Of a stretch of DNA of 64,000 bases, positions 23,801-35,276 are shown one piece after another. Source of the stretch: Paraspadella gotoi (lineage: Eukaryota > Chaetognatha); assembly GCA_051294375.1 (NCBI GenBank), contig CM119269.1, positions 3,522,690 to 3,586,689 of the forward strand. Direction: 5' to 3'. A program made the translations under genes and the position numbers. The first letter of the stretch is position 1. Each line of letters opens with the position of its first letter. Below the pieces are notes generated by a model, which was not told where the DNA came from, ran no database searches, and saw only the letters and a list, made by a program, of their open reading frames with translations.

Positions 23801-25025
23801 TTCCTGATACATTTCTAGACTTTAGATTCAAAAAAATGATAAATTATTAATTAAACAGGCTAAACTAATAATTTTTTTTTAAAAATGGAGTAATTTACAT
23901 CTATATTTAATAAAGTAAAACTTTGTTAATCTCTCAAACAACGAAAAAAGAAAGGATAATTACCATGAACATTGTTCATTGAACATCTATATTTAAATAA
24001 AAATATTTTTAATCCTCAGGATGACGACTTCCGCCCATTCGCTTCTGTCCTCGCCACCTTCCCATCCCACCTCGCCCACCCCGTCCGTGGACACCTCGCT
24101 CTCCCACCCTCCCGTCCACCATCCTTGCCCCACCGCCCCGCTCCATCAACCCCCCTCCACCGCTCCCGTCAACGGGAGATTCAACTTCAACGGTTCTCCC
24201 CACTCGCGGGGTCGTTGGTTCGATCCTCCTCTCAGGTATTTGGGGGGGGAGAATAGAGGATTAGGGTGGGGGTTAAAGGGGGGGCGGGGACGGAGAGTGG
24301 ACAGTATGGAACAAGAAACAAGAAAAAAAAGAAACTGCAAAAAAAAGAAGAAGAAAAAGAAACAAAAAAAAAGAAACGAATAAAAATGAAATCGGAAAAA
24401 ATATTTTCGCTTCTGGATTCGCTTTATATAATTGAACCAATCCTCCTCTTTCATTGGTACCAGACTTTTTTATCTTTTCGCTAAAACTACTACAATGTCA
24501 ATGCAATATAATATATATATAATATATAATTAATGTTATGTCAAAAAAAATTAACGTTATTTATTCAATCGTCTGACTTTTTCCATCTTTGCCCTGGATT
24601 CAGGCGTCATCGACCCACAGCGGTCCTCGACCCGTGAGCGCCAAGAGCCTCTTGCCCGGAATCCTCGCCGAGCACGACAGCGAGAGCGTGGAGGACTTCA
24701 GAGGATCCGCCCTCTCACTAGCCTCCAATGCTTCGTCCTCTTACCTCTCGGTATGAGTGATTTTTTTGATTTATTGATTTATTGTGATTAAAACATTGAA
24801 TTTAAAAATTCTGGTAATAGAAAAAAAGTTTGAATTCGCACAAAAATTCTTCATTAACAATAATTGATAATTAATTAATAATTAATTAATTAATAATTAA
24901 CAATAATTCTTCATTAACAATAACAGCGAGAAGAAAAGCAACAGTACGAGATTGTGAAACTGCGTCGGGAGCTCGACTCAGCTCAAGAGAAAGTGTTGAC
25001 TCTCACCTCTCAACTCTCTACTAAC
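20705..25025 (+). CDS. Nav: neuron navigator (NAV/sickie/unc-53) homologue, middle part
   Basis: Twelve exons spell about 659 codons. Neuron navigators are large cytoskeleton-associated proteins acting in axon guidance and cell migration; family members combine a Ser/Pro-rich linker, coiled coils and a C-terminal AAA-type ATPase, and some begin with a calponin-homology domain. Recognition rests on two conserved stretches: the DDSSSISSGISDT motif in the first exon and the coiled coil EEKQQYEIVKLRRELDSAQE in the last. Between them the chain is a long basic Ser/Gly/Pro-rich linker. Eleven junctions join in frame at GT-AG sites, and exons prefer G/C-ending codons. Neither the N-terminal nor the AAA domain was found, so the gene runs beyond these exons on both sides or into a very long intron after 25025. 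Identity is firm; small boundary shifts are possible. Confidence 0.9.
21166..21303 (+). repeat. intronic tandem repeat, three units
   Basis: Three copies of a roughly 55-60 bp unit, CACCCATCAATGTCAATAGT followed by ATTAATTAATTAATTTTTT, inside the first NAV intron seen. Copies differ by a few bases and by the length of the TTAA run. Confidence 0.92.
21354..21568 (+). CDS. Nav: NAV exon 2
   Basis: Acceptor TTAAATCCCAG, donor CAG|GTGAGG; phase 1 in, phase 0 out. The frame continues exactly from the previous exon. Highly charged, with a lysine-rich segment (KRQNRENEQKASRRKK) and a helical-looking KDAKLKEQQKSIERKDMEAR tail. Confidence 0.85.
21657..21906 (+). CDS. Nav: NAV exon 3
   Basis: Acceptor CCCAACTCAG, donor CAGG|GTGAGT; phase 0 in, phase 1 out. 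Encodes a Pro/Ser/Gly-rich basic linker ending in SKIDKIDHLIANSAAEILAQ, which looks helical. Confidence 0.85.
22065..22180 (+). CDS. Nav: NAV exon 4
   Basis: Acceptor TTTAACTACAG, donor CAA|GTAAAA; phase 1 in, phase 0 out. Gln-rich start, then a Ser/Ala-rich linker ending SNYAHIGPVGTYQ. Confidence 0.8.
22312..22445 (+). CDS. Nav: NAV exon 5
   Basis: Acceptor TTTTTTCACTCAG, donor GGAAG|GTAAGG; phase 0 in, phase 2 out. Ser/Pro-rich, contains the SPISVMSDDSGR segment. Confidence 0.82.
22527..22681 (+). CDS. Nav: NAV exon 6
   Basis: Acceptor TTTTTCCTTCAG, donor GACG|GTGAGG; phase 2 in, phase 1 out. Encodes LKERIYARTTPSPG and GTYARVHIGHDG in an otherwise Ser/Ala-rich linker. Confidence 0.82.
22831..23039 (+). 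CDS. Nav: NAV exon 7
   Basis: Acceptor CGTGTCTCCAG, donor CAACAG|GTGAGT; phase 1 in, phase 0 out. A Gly-rich stretch is followed by DAESVDSVASSIHEKIQQ, a likely helix. Confidence 0.82.
23151..23216 (+). repeat. (CTGT)n microsatellite
   Basis: Tetranucleotide CTGT/GTCT tract in the intron between NAV exons 7 and 8. Confidence 0.9.
23354..23525 (+). CDS. Nav: NAV exon 8
   Basis: Acceptor GCCGATCCAG, donor TCCG|GTAAGG; phase 0 in, phase 1 out. Encodes ARANSIHYAKVSG and a Ser/Arg-rich run (RSNSIRSNSSERSSGISSG), a likely phosphorylated linker. Confidence 0.82.
23669..23780 (+). CDS. Nav: NAV exon 9
   Basis: Acceptor GTATCCACCTCAG, donor AACAG|GTGCGC; phase 1 in, phase 2 out. Encodes YASTASLRGLGDSFASQMRG and a Ser-rich end. 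Confidence 0.8.
24020..24235 (+). CDS. Nav: NAV exon 10
   Basis: Acceptor TTTAATCCTCAG, donor CTCAG|GTATTT; phase 2 in, phase 2 out. Pro/His/Ser-rich linker ending in RGRWFDPPL. The phase of its donor decides which acceptor the next exon uses. The plus strand after the donor is G-rich (GGGGGGGAG). Confidence 0.75.
24621..24750 (+). CDS. Nav: NAV exon 11
   Basis: The reading frame encodes GPRPVSAKSLLPGILAEHDS and then ESVEDFRGSALSLASNASSS; donor CTCTCG|GTATGA. The better-looking acceptor (GGATTCAG, exon from 24604) would enter in phase 0 and break the frame from exon 10. The second acceptor CGACCCACAG, 17 bp later, restores it and is chosen here. Confidence 0.72.
24927..25025 (+). CDS. Nav: NAV exon 12, conserved coiled coil
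   Basis: Acceptor ATTAACAATAACAG, donor ACTAAC|GTGAGT; 33 codons, phase 0 on both sides. Encodes REEKQQYEIVKLRRELDSAQ and continues EKVLTLTSQLSTN. This is the most diagnostic NAV segment in the window and a clear heptad coiled coil. In relatives it is followed by an AFEQSL-type segment that is not visible downstream. Confidence 0.92.
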
Positions 25026-26065
25026 GTGAGTTCATTTTCTTTTTAACTTTTTATATTTTTTCGATGTATATTTTAAGAAATCGTCTTGCATACTTTACTG
25101 AAGAGAGTCGATGGGCAGCACGGGGTCTTTTGTTTTTAAATGGAAAAGATCTATAAGCGAACGCTACGAAGCGCCATTGGTTTCACATGGTCTTCACAAA
25201 ACAAAAGTCAAGAATAAGTAAAATCAGAAATTTTATTTACTTAATTTATTTTCCTTTCTTGTCTTCCTTTTTTTTCTACACTATTAAATATATATCAAAA
25301 CAGTTATGTTGCATATTTTTCTATTTTTGGTACAATTTTTATAATTACTACTTTTACTTTAAATAAAACATGAACACCGATTCCTTCTAAAAGATCACAA
25401 TATGACGTCGGCTCTCGTAACACAGACCAATTCAAACGATATTTTTTAGCCAATTCAAAAGATGTTAACTATTAAGATTGCTATGGCTGAAATTAATAAA
25501 GGGATAGCATGTGACTTCTCTTTAAAAGGAGGAGGATTTTTGTTTTTCATTTGAATTTATGCTTTGAAATCTCCACCCTTAAGCTGTATGGTTTTAATAT
25601 TCTTTCTTTTTTATTTCCTTTTTATTTTTTATTTTTTCTTTTTCTTTTTCTTTTTCTTTTTCTTTTTCTTTTTCTTTTTCTTTTTTCTTTTTTCTTTTTT
25701 CTTTTTTCTTTTTTCTTTTTTTTTTCTTTTTTTTTATATTTTCTTCTTTTCTTCTTTTATTCTTTTCTTCTTTTCTTTTTTTCTTCTTTTCTTTTTTTCC
25801 TTTTTTCTTTTTTTCTTTTTTTCTTTCTTTCTTTCTGTCTTTCTTTCTCCTTTAGTAGCTTTCTTCTCTCCCGAAACGTGACGTTGCTTTGGTAAAACCT
25901 TAAATATATATAGTTTTATATACCCTTTAGATACATGTCAATAATGTATCAGAATTCAATGCGACAGAACCCGCTGCGGAAGAAATTATTTTATCCAAAA
26001 GACATTTTTTAGATTAGATTTTACGAGAATAAAATCCTCATTTTTTTCTCATATTTTCCCTGATT
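25026..26065. other. intron or intergenic, pyrimidine block
   Basis: Starts with the donor of NAV exon 12. 25590-25855 is a (TTTTTC)n/(TTCTTT)n block whose Phe/Leu/Ser frames are artefacts. No NAV exon is recognised. Confidence 0.6.
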
Positions 26066-28575
<2,510 letters not shown>

Positions 28576-28583
28576 AAGAAGAA

Positions 28584-28618
<35 letters not shown>

Positions 28619-28640
28619 AGACGACGTTTACGACGACGTG
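28576..28640 (+). repeat. (GAC)n trinucleotide tract
   Basis: A run of GACGACGAC. In one frame it gives poly-Asp followed by VYDDVDDRVDDPVN and a stop, in another poly-Thr. No splice context supports coding. Confidence 0.85.
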
Positions 28641-29284
28641 GACGATCGCGTGGATGACCCCGTCAACTGAGATCACGGTTTCGAAGACGCGCGACATTTG
28701 TTTCGCCGAAGACGAAAAAGTGGGGGAGGTCGTGGTCGAGAGATTGTGATCCAGGTCGTGGTCGAGGTTGTGATTCAGTGAGCTAAGTTTGGAAGTTTTT
28801 CGTGATCCAAGTTTTTATCCGAGTTGGGATGTCAGTTGTCATGTCATTTGTGATGATCTAGCTTGCTATTTCACTTGTGATGTTTTTTTGTGACCCCGTC
28901 TTGGTTTCATCACTTGTGATTACGATTTTGCTTTGTTGAATCGAACACAGTGATCTCTGACTTGACGGTAATTTAATGTAAAAAGCCCCAATATTTTATT
29001 GTGATCGGATGGTGAACCATAGTCACCCAATCTTCTGCCCACGACACATTCGATACCCACGAGTCTTTTCTTCTCTATTTTTTTTTTAAATTTTTTTTTC
29101 TTTCCCCGAAATTCCCTTCGAATTCAATTTGAAAATTCTCAAAGCGAAAAGATTCGATTTCCGAAATAAAAAAAAAATACATATATTTTTTTCCGGAGTA
29201 AGAGAGAGGGGGGAACAGGGGCGCCATAGGAAGGGGGCGCCCGGGAAGGGACGGCGCTGGGCTCGCGCTCGATCTTGTGCGAGA

Positions 29285-29286
<2 letters not shown>

Positions 29287-29374
<88 letters not shown>

Positions 29375-29394
29375 CCTCCCTCTCTCTCCCTCTC
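29287..29394 (+). repeat. (CT)n microsatellite
   Basis: About 100 bp CT tract ending in CCCTCCCTCC. The preceding 500 bp (from 28760) carry GTGATC/GTGATGT-type loosely repeated words but no gene. Confidence 0.95.
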
Positions 29395-29744
29395 ATATTC
29401 AAATTCGATTTCGATATTACACTAAACTTTGACCAAAATGGCAGGAATTATATAAAGTTTGTACCAATACGATTTTTTTTCTCCCTGCCCTTGAAACAAC
29501 TACAACTATAACAACAACAGGCTCGTGACTAAATTTATTTTTCACGAAGGGAAAATTGGTTTAGAAATTTCGGTGAAAAAAAAGGAGGCATAAATTTATT
29601 TAAAACTCACCTCTCGAGTCTCGTGTCACAAAACATTGATTTCGACGCCCGAGTCCTTGATTGGAGAATATGTCGAAATTAAAAACGTCGCCTGTCATTT
29701 GTTGAGGACGTCGATTAGTCAGTAGGATTTCTTCTCGCTCTCTC

Positions 29745-29885
29745 ATTGGCCAAAATATTTTCAAGTTTTACTTTTGCGGATAAATCCTTCTCCGTCTCTG
29801 ATTGGTTGCTTTTTTTCCTTCTCGACGTTGCGAAGTGTCTTCGCTCTATGATTGGATTAAACGATCTATCTCTTTCTTCGATTGG
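29745..29885 (+). promoter_or_regulatory. four inverted CCAAT boxes
   Basis: ATTGG occurs at 29745-29749, 29801-29805, 29851-29855 and 29881-29885, mostly after a CTCT or TCTATG word. ATTGG is the core bound by NF-Y; repeated sites are common in promoters. No start codon or transcript evidence ties the cluster to a gene. Confidence 0.35.
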
Positions 29886-30000
29886 TTTCGGAAAGTTTCC
29901 TCTCGATACCGAAACGGTGTTCTCATTCCGTCGAGGATATTTCGTCGGGGTGATTTGCCGAACATTTTCAATGCATAAGATTTCGTGGAAAAGTTAAATT

Positions 30001-30112
30001 CTCGTTACTACTTTTTGTGATTCTTTCATTTTTACTTAATCTTTTTGCGTTTACTTTTTGTGATTCTTTCATTTTTATTTAATCTTTTTGCGTTCACTTT
30101 TTCCGTTCGTAA
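30001..30112 (+). repeat. direct duplication, about 52 bp
   Basis: CTTTTTGTGATTCTTTCATT followed by TTTA.TTAATCTTTTTGCGTT is present twice in tandem with one or two differences. Confidence 0.88.
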
Positions 30113-30235
30113 ACATTATTGGATTTGATTTTACTCTTTTTTTCGTTTGTCAAAATATGCTCTTTTTAGTTGAAAAAATATCGATAATCAAATTTAAAAA
30201 AATCAATCATTATTCATTAACTTTCTCCATCATTC

Positions 30236-30237
30236 TC

Positions 30238-30302
<65 letters not shown>
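30236..30302 (+). repeat. (CT)n microsatellite
   Basis: CT tract followed by CCCCCCCC. The next 1.3 kb (to 31640) have no supported gene. A degenerate GGATTAGG/GGTTAGG-like patch lies at 30690-30830. Confidence 0.93.
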
Positions 30303-30305
<3 letters not shown>

Positions 30306-31671
30306 CCCCCCCATTTACCCCAGCCTCTCCACCCATCAAGCCACGCACCTTCCACTCTTGGCTTGAATAAAAAAAAAAAACATCATGAAGCTAAAAAATG
30401 TGTTTTATTTTACCTGCGCCCGGTTTTCATACGAGATCGGAGAGAGTTTTTTCATCAGGTGGCCGACACAATTTGTCAAAATATTATTTTTCCTCTCTAT
30501 AAAAATGGACAAAAGACGATTTATTTTCGAGGATCTACCGGTAAAGTAAAATATTTAAAAACAATATTTTTTTCCTTCTGCTCCTACAAGCATTCTATAT
30601 TTTTCAAGCCAAGCATGCTTGCCTCGAGAAAAAAGGCCTTATTTTCTAAAAGCGCCCAATTTTTTTTTTGAATTCGGAATTAGAAAGTTAACGGTTAAAG
30701 TAAGGGATTATTAGGTTAGGAATTAGTTCATTGATTAAAGTTAAGGATTTGGTTTGTGATTAGGGTTGGGGACTAACGTTTATGGTTCAGGATTAGGTGA
30801 CTATTAATGATTATGTTTATAATTAGATTATAAATTTAGCAACATATTTAAATTAAATATCGGGTTCCCTTGGAAAAGAGTGTCGACAGATCGCGAAAAA
30901 CTGAAATCATTTTTATCGGTCACTCGAAACTTTTGCCAAAAATTTCTTCGACATTTTCTTCGCGTCTTATCTTCGATTTCGAATATTTATGAGGCGGTCA
31001 TAACTGTCCGCAATTTTCCCTGCAACAAAAACCCGGGGCCGTATTTAGAAATAAACAAGAGTTAATCGAATTAACCAGGTTAATAAAGTCCTTAAGGGGA
31101 CTCAAAACTCCTTCAGTTTTTGTGGGAAAGATCCCCCCCCCAAAAAAATTATTGTCAGTTTTAGATTATTTTAAACAAACAAAAGTAAATTGAAGACCGA
31201 TTTTTTTCTCTCTCTCTCTCTCTCTTCATTTTTTACTTCAGCACTTTAAGCTGCCAATTCTTTCTGATTTGGCCACTAAATTCTCTTTTGACGCGTCAAA
31301 AATTTTTGAGAGCCATTTTTTTGGAAGAAAAAAAATAATGACATTAAACAAAAACAATGTTATTTCAACAAACTTCGCCGAAATATGTTATGCTCTTACG
31401 AAATATTTTCCAAGAAATTTTTTTTTCCGGCCAAAAACATTTTTTTGGACAAAAAAAGAACTAAAGAAATTCAAAACGAGATATTTTGAGGTTGAAAATT
31501 TTGTCTCATTTTTTATTCACGTACTAAAAATCTTGTTAAAAAAAAATCTTACTCTGGGAACTAAATATTATTTAATTTTTAGGGGAAACAAATTTTAAAG
31601 TAAAATTTAATATTCCTTCATCGTTGCTTCGTTGAAATTTTCTCGCTGGTTTTCCTCGGGGCGAACTCTCA

Positions 31672-31828
31672 GCAGCATCGTTCTAATCTTCATCCCCATC
31701 AGCATCATTTTCAACATCAACATCATCATCCTTTACATCATCAGCACCATCATCTCTCTCGTAATCTACAATTCGACTCGCTCTCGCTACATCTCGACTC
31801 CTTCGCCACGAAATTACGATTACAATGA
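31672..31828 (+). CDS. weak His/Gln-rich ORF segment
   Basis: After the acceptor-like CGAACTCTCAG the frame starting CAGCATCG encodes a His/Gln-rich run (QHQHHHPLHHQHHHL) and then ordinary residues (SRNLQFDSLSLHLDS) to a TGA near 31826-31828. His/Gln runs are common in animal regulatory proteins. It lies 390 bp upstream of the disordered-protein ORF and on the same strand, but I cannot show that the two are spliced together. It may be a CAT/CAA repeat with no coding role. Confidence 0.22.
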
Positions 31829-31942
31829 AATTATTTATTCTCCCTCAAAAACTTTGCGCGTCTTAGGAGCGAACGCAATCTCGGAAGACGATCAAAACAT
31901 GGCTTGTACGTGAACTAGATTCACCCGATTCCTAAATTCATT

Positions 31943-32047
<105 letters not shown>

Positions 32048-32218
32048 TTCACGCAGAAACAATGCGAGGATAAGCCTCAGGTGGCAAAGTCTCGAATTCT
32101 TCAGAAAAAGAAAAAAAAAGATAAACAAATCCGGATAAAAATGACTTGAAGGGAAACATTCTTGCGAGATTCTCGCCGACGACAACAACAACAACAACAA
32201 CCACCATTTTCCGTCGTC

Positions 32219-33721
32219 ATGGAAACCAAGTCGAGCGTCGGGATTCTCGGATTCCCCGGAAGTCCGAAGATTCACCCGAAGGCGTCGACGACGGGGTCGT
32301 CCGGGCGTCAATACGACTCCGCTTTATCGACTTCGATCGTCAAACCCACGCCGCTTTCCTTCGCCTCTTCCTCTTCCTCTTCATCCTCCTCTTCCTCTTC
32401 TTCCTTCTTTCCATCCTCCCCCATCTCCACGCATCGAAAGGCGCTCATGTCTAAATCGATGACGCCGCCATCGACGCCGAAAGCGACGCACAAATCCCCG
32501 GCGTTCTTTTCTTTGACGCTGAAGCAAAAGAAAGGTAGCGCCGCGTCTACCGGCGGCGCTGCCGTCGAAACTTCTCGGAATGGCGTGGGCGTGGGAGCCG
32601 GTGACGGCGCCGCTTCGCAATCGCGCGCAAAGACTCTTTCTCCGACGCCGTTCATGACCCGCACGAAGTTGGAACGGGCAACGCCGGCGTCGAATCGTGC
32701 CACACCCACATCTGCGCCGATGACCGACGACGGCCAGTCTTCGACGCCCGTATTGCCGCCTTTGGAACCGGGCATCGTTCCAGCGGGAAACGGACCGACG
32801 CCTGTTTTGCCGCCATCGCTGTTTCCAGCCGCGGCGCTGCCGCCGCTGGCGTCGGCGCCGCCGCGATCTCCGCTTCCGGTACCGCGAACGGCGATCGGCG
32901 CGCCGTCTCCCAGAAGCGAAACCAGAAAACAAATGAACAAATCGCCGACGAATTTTCGCGCCAAACCGTCGCTCTCCGAATTCGTTGTTCGACAGCAACA
33001 GCAGCAACAGCAGTATCAGCAATCTCCGCTGCTTCAGCAGATGTACCTGCCGCCGCGTTCGCCTCCGCCGCCGGCGAAACCCAACATCTACTTCTTTCCA
33101 TCTCCCGAGGATTTGACTGATACGCCGCCGCCGCCGACGCCGCCTCCTCCTCCTCCGGCGCCGACGCTCTCGCTTCCGGTCGACTCATCCCTCATCGTCG
33201 CTCCGGCGTCGTCTTTATCGGCGTCGTCGTTGTCGGCGTCGTCGCTGTCGGCGTCTTCGATGACGGCGTCGACTTGTCCATCCTCCTTGGATCGGAGTCC
33301 AGCCGCCTCCACGCTCTCCATCGCTTCCTCCGGTTTCTCCACATCCTCTTCCAGTTTTCCGTCTCCGCCCATCAACGCCTACAACAACAACAACAATCCG
33401 ACGGGCGCGCCCTCTCTAGTCTCTTCCTTGGCGCCGCCGTCGTCGTCCTCGTCTTCCAAATCGTTTTGGTCCGAAATGTTTCCGGACAAACGGATTCCTA
33501 TTCCGCGTCCGGACGCGCGGACCGACGAGCCGAGACGTTGCGCCAGTCCGTACGGCCGGCCTGCGCAGGGGTTGTCCGTCGGTCCAACGATTTGTCCGGA
33601 CGGATTGGGGACGGACAAGGGAGACGCGGACCGACCGCCCGTGGCAAGTATTCGAGAGAGAAGAGAAGAGAAGAGAAGAGAAGAGAAGAGAAGAGAAGAG
33701 AAGAGAAGAGAAGAGAACTGA
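32219..33721 (+). CDS. disordered Ser/Pro/Ala/Gln-rich protein, unknown
   Basis: An open frame of 500 codons from the ATG at 32219 (context GTCATGG) to TGA, by far the longest in the window. The product opens METKSSVGILGFPGSPKIHP and is then mostly disordered: a poly-Ser run at residues 47-60, Pro/Ala-rich segments, a poly-Gln run near residues 257-264, poly-Pro near 303-316, SSLSA repeats near 335-350, an Asn run near 394 and a more ordered-looking KSFWSEMFPDKRIPIPRPDA near 424-443. Codons end in G or C as in the NAV exons, which supports real coding. The last 22 or so codons read through a GAGAA repeat, so a splice donor probably lies before about 33650 and the true 3' end is elsewhere. No domain or family is recognised. 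It could be a separate gene or a large exon of a longer one. Confidence 0.6.
   Translation: METKSSVGILGFPGSPKIHPKASTTGSSGRQYDSALSTSIVKPTPLSFASSSSSSSSSSSSSFFPSSPISTHRKALMSKSMTPPSTPKATHKSPAFFSLTLKQKKGSAASTGGAAVETSRNGVGVGAGDGAASQSRAKTLSPTPFMTRTKLERATPASNRATPTSAPMTDDGQSSTPVLPPLEPGIVPAGNGPTPVLPPSLFPAAALPPLASAPPRSPLPVPRTAIGAPSPRSETRKQMNKSPTNFRAKPSLSEFVVRQQQQQQQYQQSPLLQQMYLPPRSPPPPAKPNIYFFPSPEDLTDTPPPPTPPPPPPAPTLSLPVDSSLIVAPASSLSASSLSASSLSASSMTASTCPSSLDRSPAASTLSIASSGFSTSSSSFPSPPINAYNNNNNPTGAPSLVSSLAPPSSSSSSKSFWSEMFPDKRIPIPRPDARTDEPRRCASPYGRPAQGLSVGPTICPDGLGTDKGDADRPPVASIRERREEKRREEKRREEKRREEN
33655..33717 (+). repeat. (GAGAA)n pentamer tract
   Basis: A dozen AGAGA/GAGAA pentamers overlap the end of the long ORF, giving the unlikely REEKR repeat tail. 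Confidence 0.93.
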
Positions 33722-33817
33722 AATGAAAAAAAAACAAAAAACTGTGCAGTGGTCAAGAAGAGTAAAGAGGTGAACCAGAAGCCCAAAAACTCACCAGAAA
33801 ATGCCCTGCGCAAATTT

Positions 33818-35276
33818 NNNNNNNNNNNNNNNNNNNNNNNNNAAAAGAGTTTATAGGAAAACGAGAGTGAAAACTGACCAGCCTTCTCGCGACTCTTTCA
33901 TCTCTCCTCTCTCATCTCTCTCTCTCATCTCTTCTCTTCTCCTCATCTCTCTCTCTCGTCTCTTCTCTCTCCTCTTCTCTTCTTTTCATTCCATACACCC
34001 ATTTGTTTATGTTTTATTACGAATGAATGGATTCATCGCGTCATGAATGACTATCATCGCATCAATGAATGATTATCATATATCCATGAATGATATAGCA
34101 TCAATCGAACATCATGCGATAATGCATACTGATATCATCGAATGAGACATTGAGCTCTCGATCATCATATCAGTTATTTTGGGCTTATCAATCGCATCAA
34201 TTATTGGGTTATCATCGCATCTCAATTTAGTTATCATCGGCATCCAATATTATTTGCTCGTTAACCATCGAAAGCGTGCCCTCGAGATTCCCTATTGCTT
34301 TTACAGATTTTTTTAAAACGAAATAAAACAACATACAAAAAAAAGGATTAAAACAAACAATAAAAGAGAAAAACGAAGAAAAAATTCCAGGTGGAGAATG
34401 AAGAAAAAATGTGACGATTCCTACGCAGATGAATAAACAAGGGGATGAAATGGAGAACATGATTTTCTGTTTGGCTTCCCTCCCAATACGCCCCCCCCAC
34501 CTCCGCTTCAGCAATTGAGATATTCCTTTAAAAAAGAATTTATTGTCATTTCATTCTCTGTTAATCTTTTATTTTTCTGCCGCTCATCTTCTTGACCTCT
34601 TTCCGTCGTCTCCTTGTTTNNNNNNNNNNNNNNNNNNNNNNNNNNNNNNNNNNNNNNNNNNNNNNNNNNNNNNNNNNNNNNNNNNNNNNNNNNNNNNNNN
34701 NNNNNNNNNNNNNNNNNNNNNNNNNNNNNNNNNNNNNNNNNNNNNNNNNNNNNNNNNNNNNNNNNNNNNNNNNNNNNNNNNNNNNNNNNNNNNNNNNNNN
34801 NNNNNNNNNNNNNNNNNNNNNNNNNNNNNNNNNNNNNNNNNNNNNNNNNNNNNNNNNNNNNNNNNNNNNNNNNNNNNNNNNNNNNNNNNNNNNNNNNNNN
34901 NNNNNNNNNNNNNNNNNNNNNNNNNNGAATCGTAAACAGAGTAAATTCTTGGCCTCGTTTTTACTCCGCCGTTGTTGTCGTTGTTGTTATCGCGCTCGCT
35001 TCCGTTAAATCTTCTGTTTCGTAAGGACGCTTGTCCGTTAGTTCGGTGACCCGGAAGGCCCGATCTCCCATTTTGAAACTGGAGACCGATCGGGCACTCG
35101 ACCTCGAGAGAGAGTGGCCCGCCCTCAATTAAAGGGTTGTCTTCTCCAACAAACTGACGAAACGAAGGGGGAAAAAAACTTTTGACAAACGATTCATCCG
35201 AAAGAAACTGAACCGAAAAATAAAAAAAATAAAACAAAACTAAATAAAGCANNNNNNNNNNNNNNNNNNNNNNNNN
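33818..35276. other. gaps and repeat-rich stretch
   Basis: N runs at 33818-33842 (25), 34620-34926 (307) and 35252-35276 (25). Between them are CT/CATCT tracts (33897-33980) and a degenerate ATCATCGCATCAATGAATG repeat (34020-34250). No gene is supported. Confidence 0.85.

Noticed and set aside
32308-33375. Three minus-strand ORFs opposite the disordered-protein ORF
   Set aside because: Shadow frames of G/C-ending codons on the plus strand; composition is Ala/Arg/Glu-biased and no start or splice context is better than that of the plus strand.
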